A DNA stretch of 64,000 bases from Cucumis sativus (taxonomy: Eukaryota; Streptophyta; Magnoliopsida; Cucurbitales; Cucurbitaceae), in the NCBI RefSeq assembly GCF_000004075.3, contig NC_026656.2, forward strand, positions 21,524,607 to 21,588,606. The letters are read 5' to 3'. This document shows, in pieces, positions 37,488 through 50,062 of this stretch (positions are counted from its first letter, which is position 1; the number at the start of each line of letters is the position of its first letter). The notes beneath the pieces are model-generated. The model was not told the origin of the DNA and ran no database searches. It saw only the letters and a list, made by a program, of their open reading frames with translations. The position numbers and the translations under genes were made by a program.

Positions 37488-40400
37488 GGAGGAAATTCTC
37501 TCTTAGTTATTAGTTTGTGGAAAAGAAAAGAAAATGATATTTTGTCAAAAAAAAAAGGCACATATTACCGAATAAAGTTATTTGATTTCTCTCTATACGA
37601 ATTCCATTTGCTGACTTTTTCAACTTTTTGGGCTTTTTTTAAAACGGTTTGAGCCCATTCTCCATCCTTAACTTAGTCTTCAAATTTTACACTCTTTTAA
37701 TCTAATTAAATTATACAATATATATATATATACACGGTGGAAAATTGAACTCAACACTTCTTGTTCATAAGTGCATACAAGTGTCAATAAAGCTAAGATT
37801 ATGTTGGCTAATAAATTTCTATTATTGTCTATCAATGTCAACAATAAAAACATATATAAGTGTCTAACATGGATTTAGTCTGATATGACACACACTGATA
37901 TTTTGTAAAGATTTTGTCAAATTTTTTTACTTTTGAGAACTCATTTATAAAAATATCATCAAATCTTTAAAAATATATATATAAAAAAAACATTATTAAA
38001 TTTCTAAAAGAAAGGTTCAAATACACTTCATTATTGGTATAGAAACATAAGTTGAAAATTTGTAATAGTTAGTACAGGAACATAAAATGTAACTTTTTGT
38101 TTGCTATTGTTGAGTGAAGGGATTGATCATTCGTACTTACTTGATGCTGATTGAGCTGTATTTGTTTTAACAATCAATAACATTTAGAGTTTCTTAGTTA
38201 ACCATACTTAAAACCTAATTCACCCGAGTTTAGAATTGTTTAAATGTGTTATATGATGTAATGAGACAATAAATTACGTAAAACATTGCTATTAAGTTGT
38301 GGACTACAAACTCTTTATGCCAAATATTTATTTATTTTCATTCTGTAAACTATTTTTCTTTCAAATTTTTAAAAAGTTGAATAAAAACACAATTACATCT
38401 TACATGACAATAATTTTCTTAACTAACATGTTTAAATCAAATAATTATATTAAACTACCATTAATCACAAAACTTTTAAAGTAATTCAACTGAAGATTAG
38501 AAGCTATTTTGTTAATCTTCAAAAGCATTGGAGAGTTCAAACCAAAATGATTGAAAATAATGAGTTTTGGGGTAATAATTAATAAACAGTAAGCATTAAG
38601 CAACACGGCGACGTATCACCACACAAATACTATTCTAAAAGTTTTAGTCTCCATCCACTAAAATCAAGACGCGTGTCCCCTTCCTTTATCTTTTACTGTT
38701 GAATTTCCTTCCATTTGAATGTCAGTTGACTCGCCGGTACGGTCACCGGTGAAACAAAAACGTCACCGTTTACTTATTTATACTTTGATTGGAGGAAGGC
38801 ACATCGCCACATCGGCTGTTTGATAAAGAATATATTTCCTTCAGTCATTTTCTTTGCTTTACTTTTTAACAAATAAGTTATTATTATTATTTTCTTAAAT
38901 TAATAAACCTAAAAAATATCCATACATTTATAATAAATTATAACTCTTGAAAGTGACTTAATTAACAATACCCTCTTGTGGGAAAAAAAAAAAAAGGAAA
39001 TTGTTCCCTAAATATTAAATACTGTTTATTTTAACATATCAAAATCATTTTATTCTCTAATCTAACAGAAACAAGAAAAGAAAAAACATTTTATTCTGTT
39101 TTATGTTATCTTTCAATATAAATAATAATAAGGTTTGGGAATCTGATTTTTATAAATTAATGCGTTAATAAAACACCATTATTTCGTCCATATTTTAAAA
39201 GATAATAAATGTTTTCTTGCATATACTTTTCTTTTCTTTAGTTCAAAAGTAAGAACAAATGTTATATATTTAAATTTCTAAAAAAATTAAAAAACGGAAT
39301 AAGTTTAAGATATATAAATGATAAAATATGACCCGATAAGAATATAAAAGGTCAAGCTTAACATAATGATAACAAGCTAAGTATTATCACAATGTTGATC
39401 TTAGATTAAGTTTTTTTTAAAAAAATTGTGCTTGAACTCTATCATTTATTTCAAAAAATACTCATGGAACTAACATTATTATAGTATAAATTATTTTGAA
39501 TTTTGAACAAAAATTGTTTGATAGTGATTTAAAAAGAAAATTTAGATCATCACATCGTCTTAGATCATCAACGCACATCATTTTAAATCTCAATTTTTGT
39601 TATAATGCAGTCATGATCTTGAGTGCATTTTTGCCCTTAAACAAAATTAGTATTTTAAGAGACAACCACATCTTATAAATTTCATACATTTTGCTAATTT
39701 TTTGTCGCTTTAAACATTTAATAATTCAATTGAGCATTAATTAAATTCAAAATTTGTGCAAATTTTGATTCTTCTGCATAAATTGTTGAGGGTTTATATT
39801 GTTTGACTATATATATATATAGCAGCAGGTAACTTAGTCAAATATTGAATATTGTGAAAATTAAAGCATTTGACTAAATTGAAAGTGCAATTTAATTAAA
39901 ATTGAAAAAACAAAATAAACCCATAAATAAGATTAGAAGCATTATTTATTGATTAAAAATAAATAAATAATACTATAAAATAAAATAAAATAAAAATGGA
40001 CTGAATAACTTTACTTTAAATAGTTTTAGAAAGAAAAAGGAAAAAGGAAAAAACTTTAACGAAAACAGAACCATTAGAAAAACAAAAAGGGCCGATGTGA
40101 TTTAATTTTAAAAATTATACCATTTTAATTATTTTACATATAAGCAATAGTTTAGATGTAAGTGTTCATACTCCATATTTATCGATTTCATCTTAATTAT
40201 ACTCTAAATGAAGATTAAAAAGTGTTTTTGTAGATGATATTTTTCTTAGAAAAAGAAAATAACAAAGAGAAAAAAAGTGTGAAATGGAAAAAGCTTTCTT
40301 TTTTCTATTTTACATTCATAAATTTTACACACACAAAGGGATGGGAAAAGAAAAGGTTAGAAATGAAAGTTTTCATTTTTCAACTTTAAACAAAACTCAA

Positions 40401-40564
40401 TCGCAAATATTATAATTATTATCACATAACTCTCCATTTTATCTCTCCAAAATTTTAATTTACATTTCTCGTTACATCAAAGAACAAAATTACATAGAAA
40501 CACCCATATCCATATCCAAAATTGGAAAATTTGGTTTAAAAAAAATAACCAAAAGAAAGAAAAA

Positions 40565-40593
40565 AGAAGAAGAAGAAGAAGAAGAAGAAGAAG
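40565..40593. repeat. (AAG)n microsatellite downstream of the GDU gene
   Basis: An AAG tract just past the stop codon of the minus-strand GLUTAMINE DUMPER gene, hence CTT repeats in its 3' UTR. Confidence 0.85.
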
Positions 40594-40614
40594 AGGATGA
40601 TTATTAGTAAAGCT

Positions 40615-41154
40615 TCACTCAGCTTCTTGTTGTTGTTGTTCTTGATGATGTTGCTCTTGATGCTGTTGTTCTTGATTTTGATGGTGACCCATTTCTTTAG
40701 TCTTCTCACAATTATCACAACCCATCTCATCATTTTTTTGAACAAAATGATCAAAGTTAGCGGAAGAAAGATTGTGAGAGTTTTGGGAAAGGGAAGAGAA
40801 TCTGGGAGTGGTCACCGGCGTGGCCAAGAAAGTGGGATTTTGATCTCCGGCCATAATCACCAAAATCTTCTCTTCAAAAATCTTATTGGTTTGGTGTTGC
40901 TTAATTTTCTCTTCCTCCAGTTCCCCAATGTTTGCGCTCTCTAAATCTCTGTTGTCTCCGTCTCTTTCCTCGGATTGGATGGAGAGCTTCCAGTAGGAGC
41001 AAGCGAGAATGAGGAGGGCGAAGGCGATCAGACCAAGCATGGCTGCCAGTCCCCCGAACAAGTAGGGCACGGGGGAGTGCCAGGGGGTCCGCTGTGATGC
41101 TGCAGGGGGCTCCGGTGTGTTTATGGGGGATGCAGCTGAGACTATATTTCTCAT
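40615..41154 (-). CDS. GLUTAMINE DUMPER-like membrane protein
   Basis: An intronless 179-codon gene. It has a short serine/proline-rich N-terminus (MRNIVSAASPINTPEPPAAS), one transmembrane segment at about residues 34-55 (YLFGGLAAMLGLIAFALLIL) and the family hallmark VIMAG in EKILVIMAGDQNPTFLATP at about residues 95-113. The last 40 residues are rich in Gln, His and Glu. GDU proteins are plasma-membrane proteins that raise amino-acid export when overproduced; the VIMAG motif binds the E3 ligase LOG2 in Arabidopsis. The frame stays open further upstream, but a TATA box lies inside that extension, so the ATG at 41154 is chosen. The product is somewhat longer than typical GDUs because of the Gln/His tail. 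Confidence 0.93.
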   Translation of the reverse strand: MRNIVSAASPINTPEPPAASQRTPWHSPVPYLFGGLAAMLGLIAFALLILACSYWKLSIQSEERDGDNRDLESANIGELEEEKIKQHQTNKIFEEKILVIMAGDQNPTFLATPVTTPRFSSLSQNSHNLSSANFDHFVQKNDEMGCDNCEKTKEMGHHQNQEQQHQEQHHQEQQQQEAE

Positions 41155-41230
41155 TTCGTCTAAAGAATGCTTTGGATGAATTTTTGTTTGTTTGTTTTGA
41201 GGGTGTGAAACAGAGAAAGCAGAGAAATGG

Positions 41231-41238
41231 TATTTATA
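41231..41238 (-). promoter_or_regulatory. TATA box of the GDU gene
   Basis: TATAAATA on the minus strand, 77 bp upstream of the chosen ATG. A start site about 30 bp downstream would leave a leader of roughly 45 bp. Confidence 0.7.
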
Positions 41239-42739
41239 GGCCACAAAAGTTAAAAAAGCTAAGGCAGCGGGAGTTTTTTTCTTCTTCTTTTTATTTTACA
41301 TAATATATCACTTTTTCTCTCTAAATTTTAATTGATAATAATTTTGAACCCATATTTTATTTATTTATTTATTTTTATATATATTTTTTTAAAAAAATAT
41401 ATAGAAATGTCCGAATATTTGACCATAGAACTATTTCGAAAACGGAAAAAAATCACATGTCATATATTTTTTTATACGATTTTATGTTTAAATTTGACCA
41501 CCTACATTAAAATTTTTTTTTTCAAAATTTATGAGTTTAGATTTGAATATTTGCTAGACAATCGTTATGCAAATTTAAATGATTTTCTTAGAAATTGATG
41601 GTAAATAATTGTTTAGCTTTTCCTATTTTCGGTATACGATTATTTATTAAAAATATATATATATATTATGTTTGGTACTTGGTCTTGTACCAAATAGGAG
41701 TTTGAAGAAAAAAAAGAAAAAAAAATTGTAGAAGAAGATTTGTCATTCTTTTCATCGTCTTTCTTCTCTTCTTCTATCAACTTTTTTTCTTCTTCGATTT
41801 TTATCTATTTATTTTTATTTGGTTCAAAATCATGTATCAAATATAAAGGATCCTGAAAAGTTATTAAAGGATCGTAAAAATATAGCCAAATTTAAACGAT
41901 ATTGTAACAAATATAAACAAGTAAACGATCGTGTACAAAAAAAATATTGAATTTTTTTTGTTAAGATACCAAAATTTAAATGCAAATATAAACGACCTTA
42001 TACCAAATATAAACGATACAAAAAAAGATAGATTTGACTACCCAAATCCATGATAGTGTACACATAATCTTGAAAAAAGATACTAAACAAATCTTCGAAA
42101 CGATCGTTCTTCAAATACATGCACTCTCGTTTTTTAAATTATTCTATATAATACAAATATTTGAGATTTTTTTGGTATATTTTTAGAAATACTTAAAATT
42201 AAAACTATTTATGCAAAATCATTAAGTTATCTTTAGAGTTTTTATTCCTTATTTAATTAAAAAAATAGAGTAGTTTTTAAGAATTTAATTTTGAAATTTG
42301 GTTGAGAATCTAAGCTCTTACTTACAAAAGCTACAATCATTTCAACAAATTGAGACAAAGTATATGTAATTAATATTTAAAAACCAAAATTGTCTAAGAA
42401 GGTTTTAGTCACAATAAATTAAATTGATAATAATTTAGTGGTTGAGTTTGAACAAATATCAGTTTATTCCTACTGCCTTTTCATTTGTTAACAATTAATA
42501 TTTACAAAGATCAAGTGAAATTCCTAACTCATGTGAATTTATTTTAGAAGTTGATACTAATAAAAATTGACAGTTAATTATGAAAACATTTTTCACCATC
42601 AAAACTAGATTGTTAGAATTTTCAAAATATAGGAATTGAATTTTCATATGCGGTTTGATTTTTTCGAGCCCCGATAAGAAGCAGATTAAATACAAGGTAG
42701 AAAAAGTGTTTGTAAGCTTAATTTAAAAAAAAAAAGAAA

Positions 42740-43500
42740 AGAAAAGTAATAGGTATTGAACTAGGGCTAGACACAGCGAAATTAAAATAAAAATTATAGA
42801 TCGTGCATAAACAATTAAATCACGAATAAACATATATTTGTGTCAATGTTCCAAATTCGAATTGCCCTTGTTCTGATAAGAACGATCCTCCGATTCGTAT
42901 TGTCCAAACGCTGCGAAACCACTAGCATTCTCTGACGGTATCCACACACGAACTGCGAATTCAATAAATGAGAATTATGACTCTCTCTACTCTCTCTCCG
43001 TGTAAAACAAATTTATGTATTTTGCTTGTATATCAAATAAGACACTTATTAAGGTCTTATTTATAGGTTTTCTATGATTTTCTAATAAGCTTCCAATTTT
43101 CTAATTGAGCTTACTAATTATCTGTGTTCAAAGATAAAATTGACCACGTTCTTTCGTGTGCGACCCATTGGGTTAATTTAATATGGCAATGGGCCTATAA
43201 GTCGTTTTATGGCCCATAAGTTATAGTTAGTCTTTAGCAAGACATTATGACTACTCATATTAAATTAAGTCGGTGATCTAAACCTAACCTAATATAATTA
43301 TTACTTTAATCATTTTACCACACAACATCTATAATTGAATATAAGGCATGAACAAAGTCACCTTATTTAATTCAAGTGTTTTCTCAATCAATAAACATAT
43401 TGTAATAATAAATGACATCTATACCTTTATTAATTCATTTACGACCATGCATTTCCACCGCCGCGCTTAATCAAGAGGTCCAAAGATATCTATCCACAAC
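42740..43500 (-). mobile_element. Probable Copia-type solo LTR
   Basis: Complex, non-AT-uniform sequence. On the minus strand it shows LTR promoter layout: a CCTATAAATAAGACC box near 43,060-43,075 followed by a leader (ACGGAGAGAGAGTAGAGAGA) and a 3' part (GTGTGGATACCGTCAGAG). I recognise the general look from Copia-type LTRs in dicot genomes. There are no internal gag-pol remnants and no second LTR in the window. The boundaries are approximate. Confidence 0.5.
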
Positions 43501-44548
43501 AATAAGGATAAATTTCATATTGATTAATTATAGTCCACTACATAATTCATATTGTATTTGAGTACAATCACGGTGGGTTAGGTGGTAGCTTGGTTGAAAA
43601 ATTAATTTCGATCGATATGATACATTTGTTTTTATAGATCGAAAGTTCAAATTTCCACCTCACTATTGTCTCGTGAACCCATAAATTAGAACAAACGTCC
43701 CAAATATAGGCCCAAAACACCATTTTCATAATTATAACTAATTTAAATGCATTGTTACGATTAATTCAAATACATTGCTAACTAAACCAATATCAAGCCT
43801 TATTAGAATAATGACAACAGTGATGTATAATCTAAATTCACTTTTGCTATTATATTTGACACTAATATTTTTAATTTTAACAACTAATTTGATAGTACAT
43901 GTTTAAAATAAAATCTACCAAAAAGGTTTTTTTTATTCAAGGCATATATGCTAATCTTATTAATATATGTTATCTAACACACATATTTTAATTTCCCAAT
44001 ATAAATATTAATTAAACTTATATTTTTAAAAATTCAAATTTAAAATTTGTATGATTAAAAAACATTTGATATTATAGAATAATGTAAAGTGCCTTTTTTT
44101 TCTACTGGAATAAAAGTATAAGAATTACGAATTTTAGATTTTTTCTAAACAAAATTAAAATAAAATGACAAAAAAAATTAACGTAGATATGTAACTTAAT
44201 TAATTAACATAAAGTATAATATAAAATAAAAAATTTGAACCACGAACATAATACGTAGAGTAGAGTTGGATTTTAATTTAATTTTTTATTTGTGTAATTG
44301 TCAAAATAAATAAATAAACTATTTGTATTGATTTCCTCTCAAGAAAACTATCCGTGATGACTTCTTTTTATCAACTATATTTATAATGGTTTGTGCTAAC
44401 TTGTAATTAATCAATGCTTGTAATTAAATACATATAATTAAGATAGGTTATGTTAAATAATGGATTTAAAAAACATTAAATACTATTGTCATTACCACTA
44501 TCTTTACCTCTAAAGATAAGTCGTAATAGAGTAGATTTGTCAAAATTC

Positions 44549-44636
44549 ATACATTTTCTAATAACAATATTGGTAATCATAAACATAATGTAATACATTT
44601 TCTAATAACAATATTGGTAATCATAAACATAATGTA
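44549..44636. repeat. Perfect tandem duplication, period 44, two copies
   Basis: 44549-44592 repeats as 44593-44636, both starting ATACATTTTCTAATAAC. No mismatch seen. Confidence 0.95.
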
Positions 44637-47600
44637 ATGGTAATAGTAACAATGAAACAATGTAATTCTCAAACGTAAATAAATTGATGACGCTTTACTT
44701 ATGAATCGAAATAATTTATACCATTAGATTGAGGGAAACATGACCTAGCTTTTCTTGTGTTGAGTAATATTGATAACAATGAACATATTTTCCAATTTTT
44801 GATTAGCCGAGTTGGACCGGACGTCGGATCAAAGCAATATGCAAATTCCGATCCTTTTAATCCGGTGACACGTAGACAGGACCCACTATAATACTGGGTC
44901 CTACATTTTCACATTCCAAACCCAAAAACAGATTTGCTCTTCTTTTCAAATTAACCTAAAAATTAAAATCACCCTATCAGACCATTATCTATTATTATAA
45001 TGGAAGGTTATAATTAATACATAATTATTTAAAAAAGATAAAACATAAACTAGTCTTAAATTAATTGATAGAACCAAATAAAAGCGTAATAAAAATTGTT
45101 GCACTTATCAATTTCCCTTTACTAAATGTAATACAGCCTATTTTCCTTTAGATATTTTTTACATTAGTGGGATGTGAAACGTCGTCGTTGGGTTTGCTTT
45201 TTTTTTTATTTATAGAAAATGTAAAAATATGATAAGGACGAGGGGGAGACGTAGCGTGATGCTGGAATCCGATCCAAACTTGTCAACCCTAATTAAATTA
45301 TTTTGATCAAAACCAAAGAAATATATTCCTTTATAATACAGAACATTACATCACTACCCCTTCTAAGTTCCTATCTACTGACATTTTATTCTCTCTTTTT
45401 TTATTTCTTTTTCCTCCCTACCTTTATTTCTCTCTTTCCCTCTCAACATTTCTATACCTTTTTTACTCATTAATACTACAACCAACTTATATGTAACTAT
45501 CAAAATTCACATGCATTCTTCTGTATTAATTTCATTTCATTTCTCCAGTACTGTTAATTTATTATTCATGGGTTTAAAAACTTTATTTGCTTTTCTTCTT
45601 CCTTATAATTTTCCAAATCTAAAAATTTATACTTGTCCGGTTAGGGAAGAATAATGTCATGTCATATCATTCGATGGTATTGGTAATGCTAATGACAATT
45701 AGCTGTAAAGATGAATATAATTGGAATTAGTATAAGAATATATAACTAAACCCTTTTTTAAAAATATATAGCTTGTATATGTATAGTGTACAAGTGTACA
45801 AGTGCATTGAATAATAAATCATATTATCTAGTTTCTATTGATAAAATTTAACCTAATTTAATTTGTTGGGTTTATTATAGTTTGAATCTTGGTTACTATT
45901 CAAAATTAATATATGGTTAAATTTAGTAATCAAATGTAAAGAGTTTTATGTAACCATGATGGAATTATATTCTGTATTAGCATTAGTGAAATACACTTTT
46001 GAAGACATTAGGAACTTAGTGGAAAAAAAGTGAATATTCCTGGTTGCACTTGTTTGATTAGTGTGGCAACATTATGGGTATTTTGGTCAATTGGATTAAA
46101 TTTTTGTAGCATGAAATATTATCATATTGGGTGTATACCCACTAATCTTAGATTGAGTGTGATTTATGATAAATATAAAACAATATAATCCTTGATGTTT
46201 TATGTTATATGATAAGATTCCATTTGGGAGTACTCTTCTTAATGGCATATTATTGCTAAATAACTTTATATATATAGGTAATTATTAATGTAATTGCCTT
46301 CCATATAATGTGATTGCTTGTTTTTATTATTGTTTGTTTTTCTTAATCTTTTTATAAGTTGGAATATATTGGACTTTCTTTATGTCCCCTTAAATTACTT
46401 TGCACGAAATTATAAAGTTTGGACAATTTTGTAAAAGCTTGATTTGATGTGGATGAAGGGAAATAAAGTTTGTCTTGTAGTTAACATTGGTATTTTGATT
46501 TTACTTTGATGACTGATTTTGGGAAATTATTATTGTCATTGATAAATAGTTTGAATCCATTTGAATATACGACACATGCATTATTATATTTATAATGAAA
46601 TTAATTTAATTAATTCCGATATTGGGGAAAAAAATCTTTTAATTTTTATCAAAAAGAACACTTATTTTTGCTTTTAATTATGCAAAATTTAATTGGATAT
46701 TGGGTATTTTTTTAAAAGGTGTTTGTTGATTTTTGTTTTTGTCTCTTGAATTGCAATGAAATATATATTTTTGGAAATATTTGTATAAGTTTTCTCTCTC
46801 TCTATATATAAAATAGAGAGATAAAATATCTTTAAAAGTGGAAATTTAATTAAGAGAGAAAAGTTGAAGTTGTAGCTAAGACGTCGAAAAGGAGAAATAA
46901 AAAAACTATATTCTCTTGTAAAAGGAAAAAAATGGTCAAGTTTTATCGTTCAGCTTTTATTCTTTTAAAAGATGGTTGCTGTTCTTTTCACTTTTTATTT
47001 TAAAGAAAAATGAGCATTAATTAGGGCAGAGAGTCGGATGAATAAATGACCTTTTCAAGGATCTTGATGAAATTTGGGTACGTCTTTTAAAATTGTACGA
47101 GAAGTAGTATTATATGCATTTGCACGGCTAGGTGAATTGATCGATTCAAGCCTAAAATCCTTCTCCATGCTTGCAATATAGAACGTCACTCAATGTTCGT
47201 GTTCGGTGCTATGTGCACTTTTATGTTATATGTTTAGATATATGCTTGCTACATGATTATCGATAATCTACATTCTATACTGTACGCTCTATACTTGATT
47301 CAAAGGAAAAGCGAATGAAGAAATGCAAAAGGAAAAAGAACATAAAAGAACAAAAAATGGTAATTTTATAATATGACGAATTAAACCAAATGTCATTTTT
47401 TTTATTGAATTTTTTAAAATATATATTTTTTATTTAGCATCTTAGTTAGATCATGAATGTTAATTTCCCTAATCATTGGTCTTATAAAATTTATTGGAAT
47501 CAAATGTTTTAAGTCATTTCTTTAATGTAAAAATATCGCTATAATTAAAGTCACTTTTAACACATTAACATAACCATAACTTAACCAACACAAAAACAAG

Positions 47601-48004
47601 CATTATCGTTTTTGAAGTTAAATATTCAATTCTTCCACACAACATATCATACAAGACTATATAGATAAAGACTAACAAATTATATTGAAATTCAAACTTA
47701 AAGTTCAATAATCACAAACTTTGCCAACTTAACTTTTAATTCTCACTTCAAACACTCGTGTCAATCAACAATGGATAAATAAGTAATTAAATGATTGATA
47801 CCGACAAAAAAGAAATGTAAAAGTCTAAATTTGGAAGAAGCGTTCATGAAAATCATGATAAAATATCAATACGTCTCTTGCATTTGATTTAAACAGAACG
47901 TAGTTGATACGAAAGTAAATATTCATAAAATTGAATAGGTTTGAATGTAAAAATAGAAAAAGTAGGTGGAGGGCGAGCAATGGCATTTAGATCACTTAGT
48001 TGAA

Positions 48005-48135
48005 TTAGGTGTCTCGTGATATTCGGTTGAAGAGCTTCACCGGTTCCTTGCCGCAAGAGGGCGTTGACGTAGCATCGGTGCCGCCTGTGATATGGCTTGC
48101 AGATATTACCCGAACCGGACCACACCCACTGACCC
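48005..48135 (-). other. Orphan coding-like island (unassigned)
   Basis: A GC-richer patch in AT-rich surroundings. On the minus strand, after an acceptor-like CAG at 48136-48138, two frames are open. One ends at TAA (48007-48005) with SCGKEPVKLFNRISRDT. The other stays open to 47889 with PYHRRHRCYVNALLRQG. I do not recognise either, and no partner exon is evident. It could be a last exon of a minus-strand gene, an exon fragment, or chance. Confidence 0.2.
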
Positions 48136-49123
48136 ACACAAACAAAAAATATCAATCTTTGTATAAATTTAATTAGTTTTTGTTACATTTTTAAGGTATC
48201 AATTTAAATTTGTTTCACATTTATATTTAACTGTACTACTGCTTGGCTTCATATTTGATTTGATTGTCCTACCAAATAGAATAATGATGCCTTATACAAA
48301 TCAATGATTTATCATTTTGTGATAGACTATTTCATTCAAATATATCTCATATTCTGGCAATTGGATGGGATGGCACATGCTCAATTGTACCACTTTTGAG
48401 TGTCTTTTTACTGACAATGTTTAGAAAATAAACACGAATGAATAAAGTAAGACCACAACTAAAGTAAATTGAAAATAGTATAAATGAGTGTACAAAATTT
48501 ACAGAGTTACTAATTTTTTCTATCTCACTCCCTTATTAGAGATTTTGGTATTAATATTCCAAAAAAATACTTGGTCATTAAGGGCTTCAAATTGGTCTTT
48601 AACATGTAATTTTCTTGATGATTATCCAACCGATTATATATAGTTTTGTTCGTTTTTTATTTTTTATTTTTCTTTGTTTCTTTCGTGTGATTTTAGCACA
48701 AATATTACACACAGTAAATTTCTTAAAATATTCTTATGCCTTTGTATTCGAGTGATGTTTAGAATTTTACAATGTAGTCCATCACATTCTATTTAAAAAG
48801 ACATTAAATTAAGAAGAAGAAAAAAAACTAAAAAAGAGTAAAATCATAGGAAGGAAAAGAATTAGTATTTAACTTTCGGTCATCATGGTTATGGTTTTTT
48901 CCAGAGAAAAAAGTTTTCATTGCTGTAAAAAAAGAAGAAAAAAAAAACTTGAATGGAATAAATAAACTTAAGTAGAAAAACAGAGTTTATTCCATAATAA
49001 AAAGGAGAAGAAAGAAAAAGGAAAAAGAGGAATTTTGTTGAGAGTAAAATGGAATTGGGAGATGAAAGAAGAGAAAAGAAAGCGTTAATAAAACAATAAA
49101 GAAGATGGAATAGAGAAAAGGAG

Positions 49124-49301
49124 GGGCCCAAGGAGCATAGCGCGAGGGGATCGTTTACGGTAATTTAATGACACATTTGTGGTGTGGGGTTTGTGAGCCA
49201 CTCAGTCCGCCAGGGCCCCAACCAGCATCCAAATTGGTGTCGCTCGGCCCCACGGTTGGCCGTACCGAAGGCGCAACGTGACGCCGCCACTAATTGGGCC
49301 C
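49124..49301 (-). promoter_or_regulatory. GGGCCC-rich promoter-like island
   Basis: Three GGGCCC palindromes at 49124-49129, 49213-49218 and 49296-49301 sit in a GC-rich block surrounded by AT-rich DNA. GGGCCC/TGGGCC elements are TCP-bound promoter elements. On the minus side the island is followed by a long pyrimidine-rich tract (48,930-49,120), as in many plant 5' leaders. No gene was confirmed. Confidence 0.4.
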
Positions 49302-49931
49302 CATCCAATGAATTTTGCGCCCATTCACTAACCAAAATGTATCGGACCGTATCATCGGGTAGACGTACGTATGGTTGAAGAAAAAACGACGAGTTTGGTC
49401 CGTATCATGAGACTAATACAAAACAACCACATTTTTTTACCAAATCGATTTGATGACGGTTTGATTGAAAAAACCGATTTCGATTCACCATTACAATCAT
49501 GTGTAACTTTAATTAAGAGATTTAAAGTTCAAATTTTCTATTTTTATAGTCTATGGTATTGAATTAATAGATGAAAAGTAACTACAAGGTTCTTAAGTTA
49601 ACAACATTATATTATTGATATATACAATAATGTTTTAAAAATCAACTAATTTATTGGATATGTATTTTAATTTTATAAGTTAATAAGTCTATGATCCATT
49701 AGGTATACAGTTAAAAATTCAGGATTAGATGGATAAAGAGTTAAATGTTAAAAAAATGTCTCATGATCTTTTGTTTAAACATTAGAAAATTATTAGACCT
49801 AAAATCAATAAATTATAATGTAAGACGTGTTTCAAGTTTCAATTTATTCTAAATTATATTCTACGTACTTTTAAAATATAAAGCCAAGAGTAATACTGTG
49901 ACTTTTAAAACAAAGATTATTTTTCGAAGTT

Positions 49932-50062
49932 TGATCTAACGTTAATTTAATATTTAACACCAGAATATTGCTATACTGGTTTTAATTTGATTTCATGATC
50001 TAACGTTAATTTAATATTTAACACCAGAATATTGCTATACTGGTTTTAATTTGATTTCATGA
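49932..50062. repeat. Perfect tandem duplication, period 64, two copies
   Basis: 49932-49995 is repeated from 49996 to 50062, both starting TGATCTAACGTTAATTTAA. No mismatch seen. Confidence 0.96.

Larger units (their letters stand above)
34693..40614. other. AT-rich intergenic region
   Basis: Nearly 6 kb with no supportable gene. Apart from the GGCCCA cluster and a (CTTTT)n repeat, one stretch at 38,580-38,830 is distinctly less AT-rich and contains a 10-bp palindrome (TCACCGGTGA near 38,743). It has no open frame that looks coding, so it may be regulatory. Confidence 0.5.

Noticed and set aside
41155-41244. N-terminal extension of the GDU frame
   Set aside because: It would start at GTG, and the TATAAATA box lies inside it. 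The ATG at 41154 gives the family-typical N-terminus.
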